A stretch of 64,000 nucleotides of DNA from Protonemura montana (taxonomy: Eukaryota > Arthropoda > Insecta > Plecoptera > Nemouridae), in contig CANOQG010000002.1 in assembly GCA_947568835.1 (NCBI GenBank), positions 620,001 through 684,000 on the forward strand, read 5' to 3'. The translations under genes and the position numbers were made by a program. This document shows, piece after piece, positions 19,401-29,500 of the stretch (position 1 is the first letter of the stretch; every line of letters begins with the position of its first letter). The notes under the pieces are model-generated. The model was not told where the DNA came from. It saw nothing but the letters and a program-made list of their open reading frames with translations, and searched no databases.

Positions 19401-22131
19401 GGAAGTGAGCCATGGGAACGCCCAGCACGTGCCTCTTGCTGAGATCAGACATGAGCTCCTTGAGTTTAAGTTGGAATACTCGCGCGGTGAGATCGGGTCG
19501 GTCTTCTGCCCTTTCGTACGCCGCTAGGCTCGTCTGAATCTCAGGCCACTTCGGATTACACGTCATAGTAAGGAAAAGATCGGGTTTTCCAAACTTGGTG
19601 ACGATACTCATAGCGTCTTGATATAGCTGCTGGCAATGCCTGGGGCTTCCGATGAAACTGGAAGGCAGAATCACCATCTTCCCGACATTGCAGCCCTGCC
19701 GCTCAGCACGGTTCGCCAAGTGGTCCATGAGCCCACTGTAGAGTTCGGCGCGCAGCGTTTTCTGGTTCCTGATGACGAACTCAAGGCGATTGCCCTCAAC
19801 CTTGATATAGGCGTCTACCATAAACTGCTGCGTCAGCTTGCCGGCGTGCAGCACTGGATGGAAGGCGCCGACACGCTCGTGGAGTCGATGGCTATAAAAC
19901 TCCATGAGAGTGACGACGCTGTGCTTAGATTGCCTGGTGTGCGGCATACCTCGTTGCCAGCCGGGTTCTCCACGCGGGAACAACAGCACGTAGCTGAGCG
20001 GATCCGTGTTGGGCGACAGGACAGACAGCTGCTCAATAAATCCGCCACGAGTATGGATACGAATATCACGTCCTAGAGGAGGCATGCCACCGTCAACGCT
20101 CTGATAAACAACGGCCACCTCATGGGCCGTAGGATTTTCGTACAGCCGCCGTCGGTCATCCACGAAACGCAGTTCGGCCATGACCTCGGGTCGCCCCTCG
20201 GCAGCTGCACGGATCCTGTCGTCGGCCTCCACCTGACCTAGCGTTTTAAGCCCTTGGGCAAAAGGATTTATTTCGCGAACCAGCGCGTCCAGCTCATGAA
20301 GCAGGTTGGGTAGCAGATTAGCATTCTGGCGCCTGTCCATTCGATGCGTCTTCGCTTGTTCCGCGTCAAGAAAGTACAGGTGCGAATAGAGGGGCTTCTG
20401 CACCGCCTGCCCCATATGGCCGATCCTATGCTGGATGTTGCCATGGACACGAAAACAGTATGTGCCACGGCCCTGGGGGATGTCCGTCTTAACTCCGACT
20501 GAAGCGAAGGAGAGCGAACTGTTGTACGACCGGATGTTTTTGCGGAAGTTCTTAGACTCGCAATGGTCTCCGGTCAGCAACGCATGCATTAAATCGGGAT
20601 ACGCGAGGAGAGGCTCGAGGATTACGTTGCCCGAGTGACAACAGAGTTTGTAAATTTTGTCAGAAGGACGCTCTCCTGCGAAGTACAGAGCGCCGCACAC
20701 CCTGCATACTTCGTCCATGCTGCCGCAGTGAAATACGGCGACGCCAGTGACGTCTTGCCGGGCAGCCTCCAAGTGCAAAGGGTGAAGGTTCACTGGAGCA
20801 AGATCAGGTTCGAACTGATCGTCTGCCACGTCAATTGCCTCGACCACGACTCGCTGGCTTTGCTCTAGTTCAGCCTCTTGGGCGCGTTGAGACGCCTCCT
20901 CCTCAGCGCGCTGAGAGACTTCCACTTCGAACGCCGCGAGCTGATCCCTGGTCTCGGCATTTCGACGCTGCTGAGATCGCTCCCGCGCGGCGACTATACG
21001 GCTCTCGCGCGCCTCTGGAGTCTCATGCTGCCTTTCAGACTGCGTTTGAACTGCCTTCTGGCTTAATCGCTGAAGGCGCTGTTCCTCAGATTCGTCACTC
21101 AAGCGGCGACGCTTGGACTCTGCCATAAGGGCTAGTCGCTGAAGGCGCTGTTGGTCAGCTTCGTCACTCAAGCGGCGACGCTCTGACTCTGCCTTAAGGG
21201 CTAGTCGCTGAAGGCGCTGTTCGTCAGCTTCGTTACTCAAGCGGCGACGCTTTGACTCTGCCTTAAGGGCTAGTCGCTGAAGGCGCTGTTCGTCAGCTTC
21301 GTCACTCAAGTGGCGACGCTTTGACTCTGCCTTAAGGGCTAGTCGCTGAAGGCGCTGTTGGTCAGCTTCGTCACTCAAGCGGCGACGCTCTGCCTCAGCC
21401 TTAAGGGCCAATCGCTGAAGGCGCTGTTGGTCAGCTTCGCCACTCAAGCGGCGACGCTCTGCCTCTGCCTTAAGGGCCAGTCGCTGAAGGCGCTGTTCTT
21501 CCGTACATTTTGCCAAGCGGAGGCGCTCAGACTCAGCCTTTTCAGCAAGAAGCTGTAGGCGTCGTCCCTCAGAAGCTTCGTCTAGTCGTCGACGCTTCGA
21601 CTCGGCAACCTGGGCCAGACGCAGAAGACGCTGGGCCTCATCCTCAGCCTTTCTGCGCTGGCGAGCATTTCTAGCTTTTTCCGCTAGTCGGGCACTCCGT
21701 TCGTTTGCTGCTACTTGCACATTCCTCTCCTCTTGTAGCTGGCCAACTGAATTTTCCAGGATCTGAGTCTGGTCAAGGGATGGGAGTCCAGATGGCACAT
21801 TGTCTGGAAATGAATGCATATAGCGGCTTGTAGAGGGTTGATCATAAAAAGCTGGAATAAAAGCGGGGGCGGCCTGTTCTAATAATGAATCATGCTTTAA
21901 GACACTCACCGGGGCTTCTCTGAGAACAGCGGAAATAAAAGGACGCTGCTCGTCAAGCGTCGACGTCGACGGGCTAGCAGTCGCCTGATGGTCGGCGTGC
22001 TCGGCCGTCTCTCTCGTCCTCGCTCTCTCGTCAGCAGCAGCCCTTTTCTTCGCCGCCGCGCTCTCCGCTCTTGCCGTTGCACCTTTCCCGCCCTTCCGAG
22101 ACGTCAGATTTACACGCTTCTTGGGTGGCAT
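16450..22131 (-). CDS. RepHel, copy 2 (1893 aa)
   Basis: This copy has the same length and domain order as copy 1: coiled coil at about 150-375, CxxC at 476-479, HUH at 922-924, tyrosines 1057 and 1061, Walker A 1406-1413 and Walker B 1486-1487. The frame is unbroken. It differs from copy 1 at roughly a dozen residues. One is in the helicase: IAAKLL replaces IAATLL shortly after Walker A, near motif Ia, where copies 1, 3 and 4 all have Thr. Residue 898 is Ser. Whether the Thr-to-Lys change affects helicase activity is unknown. Confidence 0.95.
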   Translation of the reverse strand: MPPKKRVNLTSRKGGKGATARAESAAAKKRAAADERARTRETAEHADHQATASPSTSTLDEQRPFISAVLREAPVSVLKHDSLLEQAAPAFIPAFYDQPSTSRYMHSFPDNVPSGLPSLDQTQILENSVGQLQEERNVQVAANERSARLAEKARNARQRRKAEDEAQRLLRLAQVAESKRRRLDEASEGRRLQLLAEKAESERLRLAKCTEEQRLQRLALKAEAERRRLSGEADQQRLQRLALKAEAERRRLSDEADQQRLQRLALKAESKRRHLSDEADEQRLQRLALKAESKRRRLSNEADEQRLQRLALKAESERRRLSDEADQQRLQRLALMAESKRRRLSDESEEQRLQRLSQKAVQTQSERQHETPEARESRIVAARERSQQRRNAETRDQLAAFEVEVSQRAEEEASQRAQEAELEQSQRVVVEAIDVADDQFEPDLAPVNLHPLHLEAARQDVTGVAVFHCGSMDEVCRVCGALYFAGERPSDKIYKLCCHSGNVILEPLLAYPDLMHALLTGDHCESKNFRKNIRSYNSSLSFASVGVKTDIPQGRGTYCFRVHGNIQHRIGHMGQAVQKPLYSHLYFLDAEQAKTHRMDRRQNANLLPNLLHELDALVREINPFAQGLKTLGQVEADDRIRAAAEGRPEVMAELRFVDDRRRLYENPTAHEVAVVYQSVDGGMPPLGRDIRIHTRGGFIEQLSVLSPNTDPLSYVLLFPRGEPGWQRGMPHTRQSKHSVVTLMEFYSHRLHERVGAFHPVLHAGKLTQQFMVDAYIKVEGNRLEFVIRNQKTLRAELYSGLMDHLANRAERQGCNVGKMVILPSSFIGSPRHCQQLYQDAMSIVTKFGKPDLFLTMTCNPKWPEIQTSLAAYERAEDRPDLTARVFQLKLKELMSDLSKRHVLGVPMAHFHVIEFQKRGLPHAHILVILRDEDKIRTPEEVDALICAELPDPVTEERLHKVIVSSMIHGPCGARNMSSVCMEDGKCKKKFPKSFTDVTVVNEGGFTVYRRRESGQTHSISGRVVDNRDVVPYNKYLSSKFDCHLNIEHCGSAKTVKYLCKYVYKGHDCARVQLRVSVPAEGDREPRPAHGAQQELVWDEVSQFIDSRYVSPQEAAWRIFGFEMHEKSHTIIRLAIHLEGDHMVTFRPGDEEAAAERGRAALTTLTAWFALNSSNPAARQYKYIDIPYHFRFEGKAWKPRKRGAGSIISRMYSVTPRQIERYHLRLLLLHVAGATSFEDVRTFKGRVYATFKEAAVARNLLMDDDEWQKCLQEAVAIKMPNELRQLFAIICAFCQPLDPLSLWERFKGDFCEDFAREHDPIEAEQLALNSIQSVLALHRLTNAEIGLPAPRVPVIVAVDEQFDQTAEREEAEENLVKLNGRQRVAFDAVMAAIDDPNAEQRCFYLDGPGGSGKTFLYNTLISTLRARGERAVAVAWTGIAAKLLKGGRTCHSRFRLPVPIVENSTSGVKPNSAEGASLRAAKVIILDEGPMAPLLALNVIERTLRDVTNDERPFGGKVIVIGGDFRQCLPVVRNGNRTTIVEQCIKRGALWSLFRTLELRANMRANPGEVEFVEWLLRVGNGEILNDCHLPDDTIALPVQCVVDCVIDAVFGTSISAAEMAVMQDHAILCPKNVESLHINDNVLERLEGVVFEYCSADTVDVSEGEDGDVLATDYPVEYLNSLTPSGMPPHKLRLKVHAIVMLMRNVNVRAGLCNGTRLSVVALHEHVIDCRIIGGRCAGRRTFLCRVNLTPSDIGMPFTMTRRQFPIRLAFAMTINKAQGQSLKRVGIHLEKPVFGHGQLYVALSRARSLDSIFVAVAGNEAQGKLIVSSNTTFTKNIVYQEVLEIHAPDHQAADPSSRSGYQEADQQALEQSLSQLAVSDADEEVPMDTSSS
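21079..21492 (-). repeat. In-frame 69-bp coiled-coil repeat, 6 units (copy 2)
   Basis: The unit number and order match copy 1 exactly, including the single SGEAD and single SNEAD variants. This agrees with a recent common origin of copies 1 and 2 in this segment. Confidence 0.9.
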
Positions 22132-22158
22132 CTGTGTGAAGAAAGCGAGGCTTTAGTA
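22132..22158 (-). promoter_or_regulatory. Candidate 3' splice site before RepHel ATG (copy 2)
   Basis: CTTTCTTCACACAG abuts the ATG and TACTAAA is at 22152-22158, identical to copy 1. Confidence 0.5.
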
Positions 22159-22204
22159 ATGCCTAGCGTCGCCGAGCTGAAGCGGAGCGTGGCTGAGCAC
22201 GAAC

Positions 22205-22854
22205 CAACCGCCATGTTTTGTAAAAATGACCTCACTCAAATATCATGCCAGGCTAAATGTATGCTTTAATATGCACAACAATCACTTCAGTTTCTTTACA
22301 AAGAAATATGCTAATTTGCTTCGAATGCGAGCTTGGACGCCATGTTGAACACACTTCTAATTGTTGGAACGGTGGGCATGGGTGGGTTGGGGAGGGGGAT
22401 GAGAATCGCGTCGAGCGATTGCATCATGTTACGTAAAAGTGACGTCATGGAAATATCCACAAGACGGGCAAAATGTATGCTTTCCAGTCTTGATGATGAA
22501 AGATAATTTTAATAATAATTTAGAAGCTAAACGCTATAAAATCACTATAAATAATTGAATCACTTGATGATATTAGTGGTTGACTATTACTGGATATTGT
22601 GACATGCAAATTAAATCTGAAATAAGATTACCTTGAATAGCGACGGAATTCTTCCCCACAAGAGTGTTTCGCCGTGTAGGTAATCCGCACTCTCATGCTA
22701 GACTAACTGCTTTAGCAAATGGCGGTTGGCGAGCTTTGGGAGTGTGACTAATTGCCGAGCGTGGATGCCGATCAAAAAGCGCTAAACCAACTACCCGCTA
22801 CGTAAAATGACGTCACGCAAATTCAAACTTTTACACCACGCGCGACGATTTGAA
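22205..22854 (-). promoter_or_regulatory. CRE-type leader modules (copy 2)
   Basis: TGACGTCA is at 22440-22447 and 22808-22815, each next to TACGTAAAA, with the degenerate third module nearer the ATG. Spacing is the same as in copy 1. Confidence 0.45.
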
Positions 22855-23037
22855 TTACGTGCCATAAGAAGCTGTCGATGCTACACGCTGTAAATGAATG
22901 AAGTCAGAAGTCAAATTATTGCGGACAGTGATCATAATAATGTGTCTTTAGAGGTTAGCTTATTAATTACGGTTTAAATCATTACTAAATATATCTGAAA
23001 ACTCATTAAAGAAACACAATTGAACACAAAATGTGCA

Positions 23038-23787
23038 CCTGTGCCTTTTTAAAGCCTTTCATGGGACCACCACCCAAAGAACTAAGAAAATGAATAAGAA
23101 AATATAGTTTTTGGCCCTTTCGATTTAAATAAGCATTTTGCCAAACATAATATGCAAACAAACAAACACAAAATATGCAATAAAAATACAATTTGTACGC
23201 CTGTAAAAAACCATACAATACCAATGAATACCATTGAATAACATTTCCATACAATATCATAGAATACCATAGAATACCATACAATACAATACCATACAAA
23301 ACCATACAATTTCATATAAAACCATAGATTGCGTATTTGGATTAGATTTGATAAAACTGCACTCTGTCATTAATGACGTTTTGAATTTAAATACCTGTTG
23401 AATGATCACGGCAGACTCGAAAATAAAATAAATATCCACGGCGTCCTGAGTCGATGAAAAACATCCATCAAATGTTTATCTTTGATCTGTCAATGTCACT
23501 TTAAATCTAGTTTTGGCAAAATTATCAATAAAAAACTAATCAAGTGTGTCTTAGTTGTTGAAAAAACTATATTTTATGCCTGTAAAGCTTGCGAAATCCG
23601 TTAAAGTTACTGATAATTTGCATTAATGCCGCAAATATCATTGATCGCTTGGAATCAACTGCGTGATCTTGTCTAGGCTGGGGATGGAGTAAAATCGTCG
23701 TATTTTAAAGAATTTTTTGTCTTTTGTATACAATACAATAAAATAAAATATTTATATTTAATATTTATACATATTACATGCAATACG
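23038..23787 (-). repeat. Decamer-element fragment in the leader of copy 2
   Basis: This is the same insert as in copy 1 at an offset of 14094, with the short decamer run at about 23204-23324. Confidence 0.7.
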
Positions 23788-24541
23788 TAAAAATACGATT
23801 TTTACGCCTGTTATAAGTCAAACTTTTTCCTAACTCACCTGTTTCCTTTGAAGTTTAATTTAAAATCCTGTTTAAATCGCCGTATCCCATCAACTCACCT
23901 TAAAAATGTCGCGTTTCATAAAGTGCTTAGAAGTCAGGTACAAATGATAACCATTTCCTGTCGTTTTTGACAGATTTTCGCCAGAAACAAAGGGGTTTTA
24001 GTTGAGAGTTTGACATTTCAACCCATTTTGACGTTTAATTTGGCCTGATGATCCACTGCTGAAAAGATACATTCACGATTTCGTACACCTTGCCGTGGTG
24101 TCAAAATAGCAAACAATTGATCAAAGCTGTCAGTTTATTAGCAAAATTAATTCTTTTTGCACTTAAAACGATCGCAATTGAATGTGTTTTCGCTCAATTA
24201 CATCAACAACTTTAATACGAATGCATGAAAAATCACCGTGGAGCTCGAGGCTAGAAAAACTTGAGTATTAAAAGAATTATAATATCGAGCTGCATCGCCT
24301 GGCTCTGAGATATCTTGCCGTCATATTTAGCAACTTTTCACCATGAAAACGCTTTCAAATCGCTGTGAAAATGTCGCCTGCCAATGGAAAAGTTAATACC
24401 GAAAAATTCTAGCCCATTTTCGTACGTTTTGAGTCTCATTTCACAATTTCCATAACCAGTAGAGCGGCCGGTTACATCCCAGCCAGCCATCCACCCACCC
24501 ATATACCCACAAACTAAAAAGTTGAACATCACAATTTTAAA

Positions 24542-24554
24542 GCTTTTATATAAG
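24542..24554 (-). promoter_or_regulatory. TATA box at the 5' terminus of copy 2
   Basis: CTTATATAAAAGC on the minus strand, just inside the TTAACC end and next to the 3' CTAG of copy 3. Confidence 0.45.
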
Positions 24555-24571
24555 GTTAACTAGCAGTACCC

Positions 24572-24587
24572 GATGCCTAACGGCACC
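24572..24587 (-). terminator. Helitron 3' terminal hairpin (copy 3)
   Basis: GGTGCC-GTTA-GGCATC on the minus strand, 12 nt (including CTAG) from the element end at 24560. Confidence 0.8.
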
Positions 24588-25419
24588 TGTTGTTCTTATC
24601 CCTAGTGGTTTTATTTTAGTATATTAGTATTGTCTTTGAACTTGGATTAACAATTACAATAGCTCACTACTATTTTTCTAGTACCCTATGCCCATAGGGC
24701 ATATGCCGATAGGATAGATCATGACAAAAATATATGGGCCTAGGCCAAAATCTAGTCCCTAAGCCCTGGGATCGAACTGAGACTTTACACTTAATGTAGC
24801 CTCTACGCATACATTTAAGAAACTTTTATGGGACAACAAAATAAAGTACTGAGAAAATGTCAAGAAAACAAAGTATTATGCCATTACGACTTGATGTACC
24901 ATACTATACCTGATTTCCGCCAGTACCTTCAACGATGATGGCTAACCAGCAGCATTGCTTATAAGGACACAACCATTTGGTGTGCTTTTTGGACAGAAAG
25001 GAATCATTACAAATATTTTTGGTTTGGTTTCAGTGACGAAGGTTTTTTTTTTTGAAGATTAAACAAAAAAAAATGTACCTATTAATTATTGTAATTTTTA
25101 TTTGCCAATATTATGATCATTCTTACAAATATAAGAAATATTCACATGTTTACGACGATTTGCGTTGAAAACTTTGACCATTTGAAAGCAACAGTCAATG
25201 CAGACCTGCCATGTCGCAGTATCGCCACTGTTCATTCGTAATTGAAAGTAATCTCCGCAATGGTGCCATGAAGAAGTTCCTTCTCCACGATTGGCAGGGG
25301 GAGGGGGTCTAAAACAAAATAAAAATAGACGGCAAGAGAGAGGCACCATTCTTGGAGAAATGAAAAGTTTCTAAATGTATTCAAGCTGTTAAGTGAGAGA
25401 ATTTTAAAAATATTTGTTA

Positions 25420-25446
25420 TGCCGGGGCCCCCATCCCGCCCCGGCA
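25420..25446. repeat. GC-rich hairpin in the 3' region (copy 3)
   Basis: Stem TGCCGGGGC/GCCCCGGCA with a 9-nt loop. Confidence 0.75.
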
Positions 25447-25537
25447 GCATGGCGATCGTCGCACACTACATCGCCTCTGCCTTACACTATCAAAGATTGT
25501 GCAGCCCGTTGCAAGCAACAGGAATCTCTGATGTGCG

Positions 25538-25939
25538 GACATGCAAGGATTCATGCAAGGATCAACTGTGTTGGATAGGTAGGATGCATTGTTCAGTTTT
25601 TAGACTGATGCAATGCTATCATGCTTGGTGGTTAGTTGGTTTGACATTCCAAGATGGAATCAAGAAGAGAGATGCAAGGATTCATGCAAGGATCAACTGT
25701 GTCGGATAGGTGGGATGCATTGTTCAGTTTTTAGACTGATGCAATGCTATCATGCTTGGTGGTTAGTTGGTTTGACATTCCAAGATAGAATCAAGAAGAG
25801 AGATGCAAGGATTCATGCAAGGATCAACTGTGTCGGATAGGTGGGATGCATTGTTCAGTTTTTAGACTGGTATAATGCTGTCATGCTTGGTTGGTAGTTG
25901 GTTTGACATTCCAAGATAGAATCAAGAAGAGAGAAACAT
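25538..25939. repeat. 131-bp tandem repeat, 3 units (copy 3)
   Basis: Three units, nearly base-identical to copy 2. Confidence 0.85.
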
Positions 25940-25995
25940 GCAGTAAAAAGACCGACACGAAAGTAAGATTGTGACCTTAAAAAAATTGCAAACAT

Positions 25996-26230
25996 GCAGA
26001 TAGAAAACAGCAGGTTGCATAACTATTAACTTCTTACTAACCAACTTCTACTACTTACTACTTAGTAACTACTTTACTAAATCTACGATATGTTTTTTTA
26101 TTTTTATTTTTTTTTTGGAACATGCATGACATGCAGATAGAAAACAGCAGGCTGCATTTCTAATACTATAAGTTAGAAGTAACTACTTTACTAAATGTAT
26201 GTACAGTATTATTTTTTTTTATTTTTTTTT
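25996..26230. repeat. Poly-T tandem repeat, shortened form (copy 3)
   Basis: Same arrangement as copy 2, with a one-base length difference in the final T-rich run. Confidence 0.75.
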
Positions 26231-26549
26231 TAAACAGCATTCAAATTTGAAGTACCTTTACCAAATCAATTAATTTACATGCATTATTGTCTAGCTCTAA
26301 GAGGAGCAGTTCCGTTAGAGTGTCCACATGCGAGCGCAATGGTCGTGAAGTTAAAGGGCTATGCGGCGTCCGGTGCTTTATACCTGCAGCAGAAAAGCGT
26401 GTCAGCATGGTGAAATATATGGGAATTGGGTTGCTACCTGCCGTGCTAGTCACGGTTCCTGGTCTGCCCTACCTAGCTTTACTGAATTTAAATTTATCTA
26501 GGAAATGTTACCGCTATTGCAAATGTAAGGGATAGTACAATGATAGGAT

Positions 26550-29500
26550 TTAGGAGGAGGAGGTGTCCATTGGAACTTCTTCATCCGCATCCGATACAGC
26601 GAGTTGACTAAGCGACTGCTCAAGGGCCTGCTGGTCAGCCTCTTGATAGCCACTACGCGAGGAAGGATCCGCTGCCTGGTGGTCCGGCGCATGAATCTCG
26701 AGCACCTCCTGGTACACGATGTTCTTGGTGAAGGTGGTGTTGCTCGAGACGATCAACTTGCCCTGCGCCTCGTTACCGGCGACTGCCACGAAGATCGAGT
26801 CCAAAGAGCGAGCCCGAGAAAGCGCCACGTATAGCTGACCGTGTCCGAATACTGGTTTTTCTAAATGAATTCCCACCCTCTTTAAAGATTGACCCTGGGC
26901 TTTATTGATGGTCATGGCGAATGCCAGACGGATCGGAAACTGGCGCCTTGTCATCGTAAAGGGCATGCCAATGTCCGAGGGAGTTAGGTTGACTCTACAT
27001 AGGAAAGTGCGTCGTCCCGCACAGCGCCCTCCGATGATCCTGCAGTCGATCACGTGCTCGTGGAGTGCAACAACGCTGAGTCGAGTCCCATTGCATAGGC
27101 CGGCTCTCACGTCGACGTTCCTCATGAGCATCACGATTGCATGAACTTTCAGACGAAGCTTGTGCGGTGGCATCCCGGATGGCGTTAATGAATTTAGATA
27201 TTCTACGGGATAATCGGTAGCCAAAACGTCGCCATCTTCGCCTTCACTGACATCGACAGTGTCGGCGCTGCAGTATTCGAACACGTCACCTTCGAGGCGC
27301 TCAAGAACGTTGTCATTGATGTTCAAAGACTCCACGTTCTTCGGGCAGAGGATGGCATGGTCTTGCATCACGGCCATCTCGGCAGCACTAATGCTCGTGC
27401 CGAAGACGGCGTCAATGACGCAGTCCACGACGCATTGGACAGGTAATGCGATGGTGTCATCCGGGAGGTGGCAGTCATTCAAAATCTCGCCGTTTCCGAC
27501 ACGCAAGAGCCACTCGACGAACTCTACTTCGCCTGGGTTGGCGCGCATGTTCGCGCGCAGCTCGAGGGTGCGGAACAACGACCAAAGCGCGCCACGCTTA
27601 ATGCATTGCTCGACTATGGTCGTTCGGTTGCCATTTCGAACGACTGGGAGGCACTGCCTAAAATCCCCGCCAATAACGATCACCTTTCCGCCGAACGGAC
27701 GCTCATCGTTTGTCACGTCTCTTAGCGTCCGCTCGATCACGTTCAGGGCCAGCAGAGGCGCCATGGGTCCTTCATCCAAGATGATGACCTTGGCCGCCCT
27801 CAGCGAAGCGCCCTCGGCGGAGTTGGGCTTCACGCCAGACGTGCTGTTTTCCACAATCGGAACAGGCAATCGAAATCGCGAGTGGCAGGTCCTCCCTCCC
27901 TTCAGTAACGTCGCCGCAATGCCCGTCCACGCGACGGCCACGGCTCGCTCGCCTCGGGCTCGCAGCGTGCTGATGAGGGTGTTGTATAGGAAGGTCTTCC
28001 CGCTGCCGCCCGGGCCGTCCAGGTAGAAGCACCTCTGCTCGGCGTTCGGGTCGTCGATTGCTGCCATCACCGCGTCGAATGCCACGCGCTGCCTGCCGTT
28101 GAGCTTCACCAAGTTCTCCTTGGCCTCTTCCCTTTCGGCGGTCTGGTCGAACTGCTCGTCGACAGCAACGATGACTGGCACTCGAGGCGCCGGCAAACCG
28201 ATTTCGGCGTTGGTCAGGCGGTGTAGGGCAAGGACGGACTGGATGGAATTCAGGGCCAACTGTTCTGCCTCGATGGGGTCGTGTTCTCGGGCGAAATCTT
28301 CGCAGAAATCGCCCTTGAAACGCTCCCATAGAGACAGCGGGTCAAGAGGCTGACAGAACGCGCAAATGATAGCAAACAGCTGACGAAGTTCGTTTGGCAT
28401 CTTTATAGCAACCGCCTCCTGCAGACATTTCTGCCACTCGTCGTCGTCCATTAGCAGGTTGCGTGCCACGGCAGCTTCCTTGAAGGTAGCGTAAACCCTA
28501 CCCTGGAACGTGCGCACGTCCTCGAATGAGGTGGCGCCGGCGACGTGAAGCAAAAGGAGACGAAGATGGTATCGCTCGATCTGCCGGGGCGTCACGGAGT
28601 ACATTCGGCTGATGATGGAGCCGGCACCTCGCTTACGTGGCTTCCACGCTTTGCCCTCGAAACGGAAGTGGTACGGGATGTCGATGTACTTGTACTGCCG
28701 TGCCGCCGGGTTGCTACTATTCAGCACAAACCATGCCGTCAGCGTAGTCAGCGCAGCCCTGCCGCGTTCTGCTGCGGCTTCCTCGTCTCCAGGACGGAAC
28801 GTGACCATGTGGTCACCCTCGAGGTGGATCGCCAAACGGATGATAGTGTGCGACTTTTCGTGCATTTCAAATCCGAAAATTCTCCACGCAGCCTCTTGGG
28901 GACTCACGTAGCGAGAGTCGATGAACTGTGAGACCTCGTCCCACACCAACTCTTGCTGGGCACCGTGCGCTGGACGTGGCTCATGATCGCCCTCCGCGGG
29001 GACAGAGACGCGGAGCTGGACCCTGGCACAGTCGTGACCTTTGTACACGTACTTGCACAGGTACTTGACCGTCTTCGCGGATCCACAGTGCTCGATGTTC
29101 AGGTGGCAGTCAAACTTGGAGCTTAAGTACTTGTTGTAAGGCACTACGTCTCGGTTGTCGACCACTCTTCCTGAGATGGTATGCGTCTGCCCGCTCTCTC
29201 GACGGCGATAGACGGTGAAACCCCCCTCGTTGACCACAGTCACATCTGTGAACGACTTGGGGAACTTCTTCTTACACTTTCCGTCCTCCATGCACACAGA
29301 GGACATGTTCCGAGCGCCGCACGGGCCGTGGATCATCGACGACACGATGACCTTGTGCAGTCTCTCCTCGGTCACCGGATCGGGCAACTCGGCACAGATA
29401 AGTGCGTCTACCTCCTCGGGAGTGCGGATCTTGTCCTCGTCGCGAAGGATTACCAGGATGTGGGCGTGAGGGAGTCCACGTTTTTGGAACTCGATCACGT

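Larger units (their letters stand above)
14462..24559 (-). mobile_element. Autonomous Helitron, copy 2 (about 10.1 kb)
   Basis: CTAG is at 14462-14465, the terminal hairpin at 14474-14489 and the 5' TTAACC end at about 24554-24559. The order of parts is as in copy 1. Its RepHel and leader follow copy 1 closely with no length change from about 16141 rightward. Its 3' region (14462 to about 16440) instead follows copy 3 almost base for base. It carries the same 0.75 kb leader insert as copy 1 (about 23038-23787). Confidence 0.88.
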